64,000 bases of DNA from Paenibacillus sp. FSL H7-0737 (GCF_000758545.1 NZ_CP009279.1:558001-622000), one strand, 5' to 3'; positions 17,551 through 26,273 are shown, counted from the first letter of the stretch. Numbers and translations: made by a program. The notes: generated from the letters alone by a model not told the origin.

Positions 17551-17593
17551 TGAATGCGCTTTAACGATCATTTTTTATTTGATTGCGTTTTCA
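17551..17593. promoter_or_regulatory. Two cre-like CcpA sites
   Basis: TGAATGCGCTTTAA (17551-17564) and TGATTGCGTTTTCA (17580-17593) each match the cre consensus TGWAARCGNTWNCW at 12 of 14 positions. They lie about 75-115 bp upstream of the -35 box of the cta operon. Carbon catabolite control of this operon is known in Bacillus subtilis. Confidence 0.4.
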
Positions 17594-17647
17594 AAAAATG
17601 CGCATAAATGCAGGTGGGACAAGGAATTATTATGTCGAAAATTACAA

Positions 17648-17665
17648 TGTGAACTAGTTGTGAAC
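17648..17665 (+). promoter_or_regulatory. ResD-like direct repeat upstream of cta promoter
   Basis: TGTGAAC-TAGT-TGTGAAC is two exact seven-base direct repeats 11 bp apart, so on the same face of the helix, ending two bases before the -35 box. The motif fits the ResD recognition sequence (TTTGTGAAT-like), and ResD activates aerobic and anaerobic respiration genes. Confidence 0.55.
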
Positions 17666-17667
17666 GA

Positions 17668-17696
17668 TTGACAAAACTTTCCCTTAAACTTATATT
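17668..17696 (+). promoter_or_regulatory. Sigma-A promoter of the cta operon
   Basis: TTGACA, a 17-bp spacer, then TATATT, about 70 bp before the ctaC start. The -35 box is perfect and the -10 box has five of six matches. Confidence 0.8.
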
Positions 17697-17764
17697 AATA
17701 GTGATTGTTATAATTGACAGAAAAAAACAGGAACCTACGAAATCGGGAAAAGCGGGGTAGATCA

Positions 17765-18811
17765 ATGATGAAAACGTGGCAGGCTGTAAAGCGACTCCTT
17801 CCCATGACCGCTATGTTTGGTCTCTTTCTTGCCGGGTGCGGCCGTGAGGACTTGTCAGTGCTCAGACCACAGGGGCCTCAGGCGGAAATGTCTTATGGAT
17901 TAATGGAGCTGTCGATCAGTATTATGATCGTCGTGTTGCTGATTGTCTTTACGATTGCAGCTTATGTACTGATCCGTTTCCGTCGAAAGCCGGGTCAGAA
18001 TGAAATCCCTGAGCAGGTTGAGGGTAGCATCAAGCTTGAGATTCTCTGGACGGTCATTCCGCTTATCCTCGTAGTGGTACTGGCAGTTCCAACGGTGAAA
18101 GCAGTGTTCGCCGCAGGAGATGATCATGCCAATGACAAGGATGCGATTAAGGTTAAAGTAACCGGCCACCAATATTGGTGGGAGTTTGAGTATACCGATT
18201 ACAAGGTGACTACAGCGCAGGATCTGATTATTCCAGTGGGCAAAGATATTGCTTTTGAACTGGAGACTAAAGATGTGCTGCACTCCTTCTGGGTCCCTTC
18301 CCTTTCCGGTAAAATCGACACCAACCCAGCCGGGACGATTAACCGCTTCAGCTTCAGTGCACCTAATGAAGGCGTTTACCGTGGCAAATGTGCGGAACTA
18401 TGCGGGCCGTCTCATGGATTCATGGAATTTAAGGTGAAATCGGTTAGTGAACAAGATTTTCAGAAGTGGATAGATTCGATGAAAGCACCCGTAGCTGTGC
18501 TGCCAGAGGATCCTGCTTTAGCTGAGAAGTTCAAAGCGGCGTGTCTGACTTGCCACGCTGTAGGTGATCAAGGGATTAATAATGCGCCGAACTTGACCGG
18601 AATTGGTTCGCGGGAGTCGATTGCAGGGATCCTGCTCAACGACGACACGAGGGAGGATGGTGCACCAATTGAGGAGAATCTCAAAACATGGCTGCATGAT
18701 CCACAATCCGTAAAACCGGGCAATCTGATGCCTAACCCCAAAGATCTAGGCCTAAGTGATGCGGAGATTGATGGCATTGCTGAGTATCTGGCCAACTATA
18801 AGCTGGACTAA
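17765..18811 (+). CDS. ctaC: Cytochrome c oxidase subunit II (caa3 type)
   Basis: A 348-aa lipoprotein subunit that accepts electrons and passes them via CuA to subunit I. There is a lipobox (GLFLAGCG) near residue 25, two transmembrane helices (about 45-75 and 90-110), and a cupredoxin domain with the CuA ligands in GKCAELCGPSHGFM. A fused C-terminal cytochrome c has CLTCHAV (CxxCH) and the later axial Met in the GNLMP segment. This fusion defines the caa3 type. The frame is open from 17714; the ATG pair at 17765/17768 follows a GGGG site. It leads an operon with ctaD, ctaE and ctaF. Confidence 0.96.
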   Translation: MMKTWQAVKRLLPMTAMFGLFLAGCGREDLSVLRPQGPQAEMSYGLMELSISIMIVVLLIVFTIAAYVLIRFRRKPGQNEIPEQVEGSIKLEILWTVIPLILVVVLAVPTVKAVFAAGDDHANDKDAIKVKVTGHQYWWEFEYTDYKVTTAQDLIIPVGKDIAFELETKDVLHSFWVPSLSGKIDTNPAGTINRFSFSAPNEGVYRGKCAELCGPSHGFMEFKVKSVSEQDFQKWIDSMKAPVAVLPEDPALAEKFKAACLTCHAVGDQGINNAPNLTGIGSRESIAGILLNDDTREDGAPIEENLKTWLHDPQSVKPGNLMPNPKDLGLSDAEIDGIAEYLANYKLD

Positions 18812-18860
18812 TGCCTTAGCCTAAAGGCGGGCGGAACTTTCGAAAAAGGGGGTACGAACT

Positions 18861-20786
18861 TTGGCTCAAGCAGCGCATACCTTGAATTCATCCAAGCCTC
18901 TGGGGCATGGCCACAATGTGAAGCGCCATACAGGACTTATGGATTGGCTAACAACCGTCGATCATAAAAAAATCGCAATTTTGTACCTATGGGCCGGAGG
19001 ATTATTTTTTGGTATCGGCGGAATTGAAGCACTTCTGATTCGCTGGCAACTCATCAAACCAATGAATAATTTTTTGGATGCCCAAACGTTTAATGAACTT
19101 ATTACCATGCATGGTACGACGATGATATTCCTCGGCGTCATGCCAATCATCTTCGCCTTAATGAATGCCGTCATACCGCTACAAATCGGTGCACGTGACG
19201 TAGCCTTTCCTTTTCTAAATGCACTTGGCTTCTGGACCTTCCTGTTCGGCGGAATTCTACTGAATCTCAGCTGGATAATGGGTGGCGCTCCTGATGCCGG
19301 ATGGACCTCCTACACCCCACTATCTACGAGTACATACAGCACTACACACGGTGTAGACTTTTATACGATTGGTCTTCAAATTGCCGGATTAGGTACCCTC
19401 ATCGGGGGGATTAACTTTCTAGCCACGATCATTACGATGCGCGCGCCGGGAATGACCTACATGCGGATGCCGATGTTTGCTTGGACTACATTTATTACTT
19501 CCGCAATTATTCTGTTTGCATTTCCAGCAGTTACAGTAGGTTTAGTACTGCTGACATTCGACCGGATACTTGGAGCCAATTTCTTCGAGGTTGGGGCTGG
19601 GGGTAATCCGGTGCTCTGGCAACATATCTTCTGGATATTTGGTCATCCAGAAGTATATATCCTCATTCTGCCTGCCTTCGGAATTATATCGGAGGTTATC
19701 CCGACTTTTTCACGGAAGCGATTGTTCGGGTATAGCTCAATGGTGTTCGCTACCATCCTGATTGCCTTCCTGGGCTTCATGGTTTGGGCTCACCATATGT
19801 TCACTACCGGACTTGGGCCGGTAGCTAATGCGTTGTTCTCTGTATCGACGATGTTGATTGCGGTTCCGACAGGAATCAAGATTTTTAACTGGTTGTTCAC
19901 GATGTGGGGCGGGCAAGTACGTTTCACGACACCAAACCTGTTCGCGGCAGGATTCATTCCTACCTTTACGATGGGTGGCGTCACTGGCGTCATGCTGGCT
20001 TCTGCGCCTGCTGACTTTCAGTTCCATGATACGTATTTTGTTGTAGCACATTTTCACTACGTTATTGTGGGCGGCTTGGTGCTTGGCCTGTTTGCAGGTC
20101 TGCATTACTGGTGGCCGAAGATGTTTGGTCGGATGCTAAGTGAGAAGCTGGGCAAATGGACCTTCTGGACGTTTATCATCGGATTCCATCTGACATTCTT
20201 TGTACAGCATTTCCTTGGACTCATGGGGATGCAACGTCGGGTATTCACGTATTTGCCGAATCAGCAATTCGATTTGCTGAATTTAGTCAGTACAATCGGT
20301 GCTGGATTGATGAGTGTGGGCATGATTATATTCTTGGTTAACATCTATCTAACTTCAAGAAGACCGGCGGATGCAGCTAATGATCCTTGGGAGGATGGAC
20401 GTACACTAGAATGGACGATTCCTTCACCACCACCAGAATATAACTTCAAGCAAACCCCACTTATCCGTGGTATTGATGCATTCTGGAAAGAAAAGATGGC
20501 AGGAAATAAAGGCATGACTCCGGCAGAACCGGTCGGCTCGATCCATATGCCGTCTGCAACTATATTGCCGTTTACTATGTCTGTTGGAATTTTCATCGCT
20601 GGACTTGGCTTCATGTTCAGTCGGGATGACTTCGGCAACGCCTTTATGAGCTTTATGTTTAATAATTATATCGTTACAGCCATCGGTCTTATCATCACGT
20701 TTGGATCTATGCTGTTGCGTTCGCTGTATGATGATCATGGATGGCATATTGAACCTGAAGAGCTGGAAGGAAGTGAGCGGACATGA
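18861..20786 (+). CDS. ctaD: Cytochrome c oxidase subunit I
   Basis: The 641-aa catalytic subunit of the caa3 oxidase carries haem a and the haem a3-CuB site, with 12 or more membrane helices. The ligands are visible: the helix II His in ITMHGTTMIF, WIFGHPEVYILILPAFG (CuB His and cross-linked Tyr), MVWAHHMFTTG, and the haem ligands in VVAHFHYVIVGG. The start is a TTG (GGGGG upstream), 49 bp after ctaC. It overlaps ctaE by four bases (ATGA), so translation is coupled. The length includes the C-terminal extension typical of Bacillus CtaD. Confidence 0.97.
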   Translation: MAQAAHTLNSSKPLGHGHNVKRHTGLMDWLTTVDHKKIAILYLWAGGLFFGIGGIEALLIRWQLIKPMNNFLDAQTFNELITMHGTTMIFLGVMPIIFALMNAVIPLQIGARDVAFPFLNALGFWTFLFGGILLNLSWIMGGAPDAGWTSYTPLSTSTYSTTHGVDFYTIGLQIAGLGTLIGGINFLATIITMRAPGMTYMRMPMFAWTTFITSAIILFAFPAVTVGLVLLTFDRILGANFFEVGAGGNPVLWQHIFWIFGHPEVYILILPAFGIISEVIPTFSRKRLFGYSSMVFATILIAFLGFMVWAHHMFTTGLGPVANALFSVSTMLIAVPTGIKIFNWLFTMWGGQVRFTTPNLFAAGFIPTFTMGGVTGVMLASAPADFQFHDTYFVVAHFHYVIVGGLVLGLFAGLHYWWPKMFGRMLSEKLGKWTFWTFIIGFHLTFFVQHFLGLMGMQRRVFTYLPNQQFDLLNLVSTIGAGLMSVGMIIFLVNIYLTSRRPADAANDPWEDGRTLEWTIPSPPPEYNFKQTPLIRGIDAFWKEKMAGNKGMTPAEPVGSIHMPSATILPFTMSVGIFIAGLGFMFSRDDFGNAFMSFMFNNYIVTAIGLIITFGSMLLRSLYDDHGWHIEPEELEGSERT

Positions 20787-21409
20787 CAACGGCACATGCA
20801 GAAGCTTCTAAGGAAGAATTTCCTCACGAGCCGGAAAAAGCTACGCTCGAAGGACGAAACAAGGTTCTTGCCTTTTGGTTGTTTCTAGGTGGGGAAGCGG
20901 TATTGTTCGGTACGTTGTTCGCTACGTTCCTCGCATTGCGTAATCAGACGAATGAGGGGCCATCGGCGAATGAATTGTTTCACTTGCCGCTTGTAGCTGC
21001 TGCAACATTCATTCTTTTGGTAAGCAGTCTGACGAGTGTATTCGCTATCCAAGCGATGCATAGGAACCGTCCGGCTGTGCTTCGTAACTGGCTTTTGGTA
21101 ACTGTAGCCTTAGGGCTTGGCTTCCTGATTCTGGAGATCTATGAGTTTACTCAATATGTGAGACACGAAGACTTCGGAATGACTACAAGTGCATTTAGTT
21201 CGGCATTCTATACATTAGTAGGATTCCACGGTGCGCACGTAGCTTTCGGGATTGCATGGATCGCCATCCTGATTGGGCAACTCATGCGTAAAGGATTAAC
21301 CGTAGTTACTGCACCAAAAGTGTATGTGTCAGCCATGTACTGGCATTTTATTGATGTGGTATGGGTCTTCATCTTTACGGTTGTATACCTACTTGGAAAG
21401 GTGGGCTAG
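20783..21409 (+). CDS. ctaE: Cytochrome c oxidase subunit III
   Basis: A 208-aa integral membrane subunit with five helices (the shortened form typical of Firmicutes), here with LVGFHGAHVAFG and MYWHFIDVVWVFIFT carrying the conserved His and Glu/Asp positions of subunit III. It stabilises the proton-pumping subunit I. The ATG overlaps the ctaD stop by four bases, indicating translational coupling. The N-terminal 30 residues are soluble and acidic. ctaF follows with six bases between stop and start. Confidence 0.95.
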   Translation: MTTAHAEASKEEFPHEPEKATLEGRNKVLAFWLFLGGEAVLFGTLFATFLALRNQTNEGPSANELFHLPLVAAATFILLVSSLTSVFAIQAMHRNRPAVLRNWLLVTVALGLGFLILEIYEFTQYVRHEDFGMTTSAFSSAFYTLVGFHGAHVAFGIAWIAILIGQLMRKGLTVVTAPKVYVSAMYWHFIDVVWVFIFTVVYLLGKVG

Positions 21410-21414
21410 ACACT

Positions 21415-21741
21415 ATGACGACAGATCAGCATGTGCCAGAGAATGACGGGTATAAGCATCGTCATCGGCATGAAGGGCCACAGAGGCATATTGTTGTCTT
21501 TATACTGTCCATTGTCTTGACCTTAATTGCTTTCGCCGCTGTTGCGGCTGGAGGGGTGAATGCCACCTTTGCGGTTATTCTACTCCTGGTGATGGCAGTC
21601 ATTCAGGTCATTGTGCAGATGGGCTTCTGGATGCACCTGAAAGATAAAGGACATCTAATACCGATTATCTTCATGCTGGGTGGTTTTTTTACCGCCGGTA
21701 CCTGTATTATTATGTCGCTGTATTGGGTTTGGTGGAATTAA
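21415..21741 (+). CDS. ctaF: Cytochrome c oxidase subunit IV (CtaF)
   Basis: A 108-aa small subunit with a His-rich hydrophilic N-terminus (residues 1-30) and three hydrophobic helices; the end of the third carries MGFWMHLKDKG, typical of the prokaryotic subunit IV family (COX4_pro). The frame extends upstream to 21361 within ctaE, but the ATG at 21415 has an AAAGGTGG site and follows ctaE by five bases. It is the last structural subunit of the oxidase; a hairpin with a T run follows, then the assembly gene ctaG. Confidence 0.92.
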   Translation: MTTDQHVPENDGYKHRHRHEGPQRHIVVFILSIVLTLIAFAAVAAGGVNATFAVILLLVMAVIQVIVQMGFWMHLKDKGHLIPIIFMLGGFFTAGTCIIMSLYWVWWN

Positions 21742-21751
21742 CGGACTATAA

Positions 21752-21786
21752 AGAAAGAGGCGGGCTGAGATGCCCCCTCTTTTTGG
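21752..21786 (+). terminator. Intrinsic terminator after ctaF
   Basis: AAAGAGG-CGGGC and GCCCC-CCTCTTT form a GC-rich stem followed by a T run. It may cause partial termination and so separate ctaCDEF expression from ctaG-DUF420. Confidence 0.7.
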
Positions 21787-21823
21787 TGTTTAACTAGATC
21801 CTGCGCTAGGAGGGGTTAGGGTT

Positions 21824-22744
21824 ATGCTCGGATTACAATATTTTAGCTTTGCAGAACTATGGAGCCCGCTTTTTCTGGCGGTCATGCTGCTGCTGACGGC
21901 GGGTTATTTCGTTTGGATTGGTCCGATTGATGGACTTCATGCCGATTCAGTTCCGGTTCCATTCTGGCGAAGAGCACTATTTGTGTGCGGAATGCTTGCG
22001 CTTTATCTTGCACAAGGCGGTCCTGTTAGTCTATTAGGACATATGATGTTTTCCTTCCACATGGTTAGTATGGCCTTGTCATACCTAGTGGCGGTGCCGC
22101 TGATTATGCTGGGGATTCCAGATTTTATCTGGCGCAGCATATTGAGAGTAAATCCATTTCGCCGGTTGTCTTTTTTAGCTCGACCGGTGGTAGCTGCTCT
22201 ACTGTTTAATGGACTATTTTCCTTGTACCATATTCCTGTTATCCATGATTATGTGATGCTGCATTTTACCGTTCACCGAATCTACTATATTGTTTTATTC
22301 CTAACAGCTGCCTTAATGTGGTGGACATTGATCAATCCGTTACCGGAGCGTCGAATGGCGAGTGGACTGGGCAAGATTGGGTTTATTTTTCTAAACATGG
22401 TATTGCTGACACCAGCTTGCGGACTGATTATTTTTGCAGATCAACCGCTCTATGCTACTTACAGTGATCCGGAGACTTGGGCACTTGCCATGGGCTATTG
22501 TATATCGGGTGATCCTTCTGCCTTACTTCAGAATTTTGGGGGTCCTGCGTTCTTTTCATTGTTGTCACCAAAAGTGGATCAGCAGGTGGGAGGTATCGCG
22601 ATGAAGTTCATTCAGGAATTTATTTTTGCCTCTATGCTTGCTTATGTGTTCTATCATTGGTATAAAAAAGAGAACGGACAAGAGGGCGATGAATTATCGA
22701 CGCCTTCCTCAGCACTCGAGGAGAGCACCTTGACCCGTGCATAA
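21824..22744 (+). CDS. ctaG: Cytochrome c oxidase assembly factor CtaG
   Basis: A 306-aa polytopic protein of the caa3-type CtaG family. In Bacillus subtilis this is needed for caa3 oxidase formation and is distinct from the copper chaperone CtaG/Cox11. It has about seven hydrophobic helices, with HMMFSFHMVSMALSYLVAVP and SLYHIPVIHDYVMLHFTVHR containing the conserved histidines proposed to handle copper. The start ATG has AGGAGGGG ten bases upstream. It lies directly after ctaF, behind a terminator-like hairpin. Confidence 0.94.
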   Translation: MLGLQYFSFAELWSPLFLAVMLLLTAGYFVWIGPIDGLHADSVPVPFWRRALFVCGMLALYLAQGGPVSLLGHMMFSFHMVSMALSYLVAVPLIMLGIPDFIWRSILRVNPFRRLSFLARPVVAALLFNGLFSLYHIPVIHDYVMLHFTVHRIYYIVLFLTAALMWWTLINPLPERRMASGLGKIGFIFLNMVLLTPACGLIIFADQPLYATYSDPETWALAMGYCISGDPSALLQNFGGPAFFSLLSPKVDQQVGGIAMKFIQEFIFASMLAYVFYHWYKKENGQEGDELSTPSSALEESTLTRA

Positions 22745-22770
22745 CTGGTAGACTGCCAAGGAGGAGAATC

Positions 22771-23235
22771 ATGGATATTTTTACGGTGTTTCCAACTATT
22801 AGCACATCGTTCATCGTGCTTAGTGCGGTGCTCGTAGCTATTGGCTGGTGGCTCATCATTAAGGGCAAACGCGAGGCGCACAAGAAGACGATGATTGCTG
22901 CCGCAATCGCCGCGCTCCTGTTTTTTATTGTTTACGTATCTAGAACGTTGTTTGTGGGAAACACCTCATGGGGTGGTCCTGATGAACTTCAGACGATTTA
23001 TCAAGTGTTTCTGATCTTCCATATCGTGCTGGCAACGGTAGCTGCGGTATTCGGACTTACTACGTTAACTCTTGGATTTAAGGCGAAGTACTCCAAGCAC
23101 CGTAAGTGGGGCAGAGTAACATCTATAATCTGGTTCATTACTGCGATTACTGGCGTTATGGTGTATGTGCTGCTTTATGTTCTGTATCCAGGTGGACACA
23201 CCAAGCCAGTGTGGGAAGTTATTTTGGGCGCGTAA
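22771..23235 (+). CDS. DUF420 membrane protein (CtaM/YozB-like)
   Basis: A 154-aa protein with four hydrophobic helices and the DUF420 pattern: PTISTSFIVLSAVLVAIGWW, GKREAHKKTMIAAA, FHIVLATVAAVFGL, AKYSKHRKWGRVTSIIWFIT. The conserved His residues (REAHKK, FHIV, KHRK) suggest haem or copper handling. The Staphylococcus aureus homologue CtaM is needed to assemble a terminal oxidase. It follows ctaG by 26 bp with a GGAGGA site, so it is part of the oxidase assembly unit. A terminator hairpin closes the operon at about 23330. Confidence 0.88.
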   Translation: MDIFTVFPTISTSFIVLSAVLVAIGWWLIIKGKREAHKKTMIAAAIAALLFFIVYVSRTLFVGNTSWGGPDELQTIYQVFLIFHIVLATVAAVFGLTTLTLGFKAKYSKHRKWGRVTSIIWFITAITGVMVYVLLYVLYPGGHTKPVWEVILGA

Positions 23236-23327
23236 GATAGTTGCGTGAAAAGAGCTTGTGATTGGCATGTGAAAAGAGCATGTGAATATGCGTGCGAATC
23301 GTACGTGAATTTGTGTGAATAGTAATG

Positions 23328-23388
23328 AAATAAGCCTATGCATCTGCTCGTTCCTAAATAGGGATGATGGATAACGGGCTTATTTTAG
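23328..23388 (+). terminator. Intrinsic terminator after oxidase operon
   Basis: AAATAAGCC and GGCTTATTTT pair around an inner CCTA-AA-TAGG hairpin, closing the cta operon. Before it (23245-23320) GTGAAAAGAGCWTGTGA is repeated twice with a 24-bp period and then decays. Confidence 0.6.
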
Positions 23389-23489
23389 TTTATGGAGTTG
23401 GGGGAGTGCTGAAGTTGTAAAATTGAACTGTGAAATCACTTGTGATATGAACAGTGGCGTGATGTGAAGCATTCTATTTACTTATTTTT

Positions 23490-23668
23490 AGGGAAAACCT
23501 CCCTGAAAGAGATAAGTTTTGAGCTCGAAAAACGATAATTAGGGAATTTCTCCCTGTATTTTAACCGTTTAAGCTCTAAAACGTAGAAATGGCTGAATTT
23601 ATAGGGAGGAATTCCCTAAAAACGTTGATTTCAGGCTAAATCCAAGTAATTAGAGGGAGATTTTCCCT
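23490..23668. repeat. Array of four AGGGA-N5-TCCCT palindromes
   Basis: Four 15-bp motifs lie at 23490, 23541, 23603 and 23654: AGGGA-AAACC-TCCCT, AGGGA-ATTTC-TCCCT, AGGGA-GGAAT-TCCCT and AGGGA-GATTT-TCCCT. Start-to-start distances are 51, 62 and 51 bp. The AT-rich spacers share motifs (AACGWT, AAGCTC/GAGCTC). The 904-bp gap 23236-24139 holds no gene I can support besides this array. Confidence 0.8.
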
Positions 23669-24022
23669 AATTGTTAATTCTACTAGCAGTTACACCCACC
23701 GAGTGATTCACATCCACTCAGTGGTAGCGCACGCCGAGGAGTCGCATCCATTAGTGGTCACACCCACAGAGGAGTCGCTCCCGCCCTTCAATCACCCCAC
23801 CGAGCCGCAACAACTGGCCCTACACCTACAACCCATTGGCGAAGCAACAATGAGGCTGTCCTCACTCCGCGTCCTTCGCTCATATTCAACCTCTCCATAA
23901 GTTATGTTTAATCCTCTGATTAGTTAATCCTGATAATGATCAGTTTCCCATACGTGCAAAGCCTTCTCCAAAGGGGGGAGCGCATACCTCCTAATCAACT
24001 TGAATGTTTTCCATTTACAGGA

Positions 24023-24072
24023 TTGACAATGGTAAATTAAGGACATATACTGTGTATATAGATATATACAGT
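24023..24072 (+). promoter_or_regulatory. Promoter with overlapping YtrA-type operator
   Basis: TTGACA (24023), 17-bp spacer, TATACT (24046). A 24-bp dyad (24049-24072, ACTGTGTATATAGATATATACAGT split as ACTGTGTATATA/GATATATACAGT) overlaps the -10 box and start site; 10 of 12 base pairs match. The GntR/YtrA repressor encoded two genes downstream is the natural ligand. Confidence 0.75.
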
Positions 24073-24139
24073 AAGCACAGGGATATGAACACCTGCTTCT
24101 GCTAGACGCTGAAGACATTGTAAAGCGAGGTTAGTTTTA

Positions 24140-24868
24140 ATGAGAACATTAAAAGATTCATGGTTTATGTTGCGCTCTGATTTTCGCGGAGACAAATTAA
24201 AGATATTAGGGACCCTCGTAATAACAGTTATTTTTATGTGTTATCTTGGTGGAATGACTAGCCTGGTAGCAAATGACGTACTAGGTGAGCAGGATCGGAC
24301 GATGATAACGGATTTCTTATTTCTTTCCTTTATACCCTTATTGGGATTAACATTCTCTCGCCGTTCCATGAAATATTGGAGTGAAGACTCTTACACAAAA
24401 ATGTTGGTTTACTTAAGAACCTTACCAATTCCAGCTGCAGTAATATTATCGCGGAGAAAACTTCAGGGAGTTTGCTCCTTTATTCTAAATGGTACGTTAT
24501 TCTTCGGTATTGTTTACTTGTTAGGGGAAAATTTCCGGACAGAGCTGGCGGTTCCCTCGTATATAGCTTTTGCCATTACATGGCTCGGCTTCGGATTCAT
24601 GGTCTCAGGTCTATATATTTTTATTGAGTATCTTTTTAGCGGCAAAGCTTATCTATGGCTAACATTGCTTATCGTAGTGTTATCGTGGGGAATATCATTC
24701 CTAGTTACACTTGGGGGAGGTAATTTGTTTTTATACAGTATCTCCTATTCCAAGGAGTGGGGGCTGTTATCTCCGATCATGTGGGGATCACTTCTGCTGG
24801 GGACAATATCTGTGCAGTTATTCTCTAAATGGACTATACATCGACTGAAGAGTCGCAATCTCGTATAA
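24140..24868 (+). CDS. ABC-2-like membrane protein of YtrA operon
   Basis: A 242-aa integral membrane protein with six hydrophobic helices and a basic loop (RRSMKYWSEDSYTKMLVYLR) after helix two. Such proteins, next to GntR and ATPase genes, act as permease subunits of Ytr/Bcr-type ABC transporters, often linked to antibiotic or cell-envelope stress. It is the first gene after the operator-controlled promoter at 24023. No strong ribosome binding site is obvious (AAGCGAGG lies 13 bases upstream). A 60-bp gap separates it from the repressor gene. Confidence 0.75.
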   Translation: MRTLKDSWFMLRSDFRGDKLKILGTLVITVIFMCYLGGMTSLVANDVLGEQDRTMITDFLFLSFIPLLGLTFSRRSMKYWSEDSYTKMLVYLRTLPIPAAVILSRRKLQGVCSFILNGTLFFGIVYLLGENFRTELAVPSYIAFAITWLGFGFMVSGLYIFIEYLFSGKAYLWLTLLIVVLSWGISFLVTLGGGNLFLYSISYSKEWGLLSPIMWGSLLLGTISVQLFSKWTIHRLKSRNLV

Positions 24869-24928
24869 AAAATCGGAATGGCAAGGACTGCGCTCTAGCA
24901 CGCTAGAGTGGAAGGCGAGGTGTAAATA

Positions 24929-25324
24929 ATGTGGATACCGGTACAAATCAACGAAAATAGTGCAGAGCCCCTCTATCATCAGATAGAGACTCAGCTTAGA
25001 TCATTAATCATTAGCGGAGTCATTACAGAAGGTACGCTACTGCCCTCGATTCGTGAGTTTGCAGGAGATCTGAAATGCAGTGTAATTACAGTGCGGCGCG
25101 TATATCAGGATCTGGAGAACGAAGGTTTGCTGCGAACGAGACAAGGAACAGGTACCTTTGTATCCCACATAGGCGACGGAGCAATGGAAGAATACAAACG
25201 AGACACGGTAGGCAAAGCACTTGAAAGTGCTGTGGATATCGGCCGATCGGTACATTGCAGCAAGGATGAACTTGAGCAGATTTTTATGGAGATTGTAGAA
25301 CGCAAGTATAGAGCAAAGGAATGA
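24929..25324 (+). CDS. GntR family regulator, YtrA subfamily
   Basis: A 131-aa repressor. The winged helix is complete: EPLYHQIETQLRSLIISGVI, LLPSIREFAGDLKCSVITVR, VYQDLENEGLLRTRQGTGTF. The short C-terminal part (about 60 residues, helical) is the minimal dimerisation domain of the YtrA subfamily, without a ligand-binding FadR or UTRA domain. YtrA regulators control adjacent ABC transporter genes by binding a dyad over their own promoter; the dyad at 24049 fits. The ABC ATPase gene follows after 19 bp. Confidence 0.92.
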   Translation: MWIPVQINENSAEPLYHQIETQLRSLIISGVITEGTLLPSIREFAGDLKCSVITVRRVYQDLENEGLLRTRQGTGTFVSHIGDGAMEEYKRDTVGKALESAVDIGRSVHCSKDELEQIFMEIVERKYRAKE

Positions 25325-25343
25325 AAGGGGGGCGCATATTCAT

Positions 25344-26273
25344 ATGGTACAGATGGCTATAGAATTGCGGAATGTACTTAAACAGCGGCGAAACAAGACG
25401 ATAGGACCGCTGACCATGAATCTGCCAAGAGGATATATTACAGCCCTGGTAGGTCAGAATGGATCTGGCAAAAGCACGCTACTGAATCTACTGATGCAGC
25501 TGACCAATCCAGAGGAAGGCGAGATATATTGGTTTGAGAACAGGTATGATAGCGGGTTGCCTCTGGAGCTGCGGCAGACCATTGCCTATGTTCCTGAGAC
25601 GTCGATTACTGAGGAGAACCACTGGAATGCAGAAGAGGCCGCTCAATTTCGACAGCATTGGTATCCGAACTGGGATGAGTCGTATTTTCAGGATCTAATG
25701 GATCGCTTTGAGGTTCCATATCATATGAGGCTTTCTAAGATGTCTAAGGGTGAGCGTCGGAAATTCGAAATTGCCGCAGCACTTGCGTCACGCCCAAGTC
25801 TGCTGCTACTGGATGAACCTTCATCAGGTCTTGATCCCTTTGCCTGGAAGATTATGATCGAGACGCTGCTTAAATATATGGATGAGAACAACGCTACGAT
25901 CATCATCTCTACACACATTGTGGAAGAGGTGCGGCGGTTGGCAGATTATATCATGCTTATGCATAGAGGTGAACTGCTGGGTATGGCCGAGAAAGACAGT
26001 TTATTCGGTACTTGGACCGAGGTATGGGTACAGGTTGCAGGTGAAGAGGAGCTTGCTGAGTTATCAGCGGAATTACCGGGAGGTATAAACTTTACCATGG
26101 ATACACCGGGTGTAGCTTCTTTTATCATAGAACAATTTTCTAAGAACGAGAAACGCATTCAGGACTTGGGCGTAAAGGTTATCAAGAGTCGCAGTTTAGA
26201 ATTGGACGAAATATTGGGTTTATGGACACAGGGACACCGTCCTATCCTGATTGATCACAAGAGAGGGGACTAG
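25344..26273 (+). CDS. ABC transporter ATP-binding protein (Ytr type)
   Basis: A 309-aa nucleotide-binding subunit. Walker A is GQNGSGKST (about residue 37), the signature is LSKMSKGERRKFEIA and Walker B is LLLLDEPSSGLDP, followed by the switch His in STHIVEE. The pairing with a YtrA regulator and the DEPSSGLDP motif fit the Bcr/Ytr class. It works with the membrane protein at 24140. The ATG at 25344 is 10 bases from GGGGGG; an ATG at 25353 is an alternative. Its last six bases lie just before the start of the second ATPase gene. Confidence 0.92.
   Translation: MVQMAIELRNVLKQRRNKTIGPLTMNLPRGYITALVGQNGSGKSTLLNLLMQLTNPEEGEIYWFENRYDSGLPLELRQTIAYVPETSITEENHWNAEEAAQFRQHWYPNWDESYFQDLMDRFEVPYHMRLSKMSKGERRKFEIAAALASRPSLLLLDEPSSGLDPFAWKIMIETLLKYMDENNATIIISTHIVEEVRRLADYIMLMHRGELLGMAEKDSLFGTWTEVWVQVAGEEELAELSAELPGGINFTMDTPGVASFIIEQFSKNEKRIQDLGVKVIKSRSLELDEILGLWTQGHRPILIDHKRGD

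Noticed and set aside
23490-23668. CRISPR-like array
   Set aside because: Only four 15-bp motifs with varied centres; spacers are not of constant length, and no cas gene is in the window.
23703-23900. 65-aa plus-strand frame in the gap before the YtrA operon
   Set aside because: No ribosome binding site; His/Pro/Glu-rich low-complexity translation; likely non-coding.
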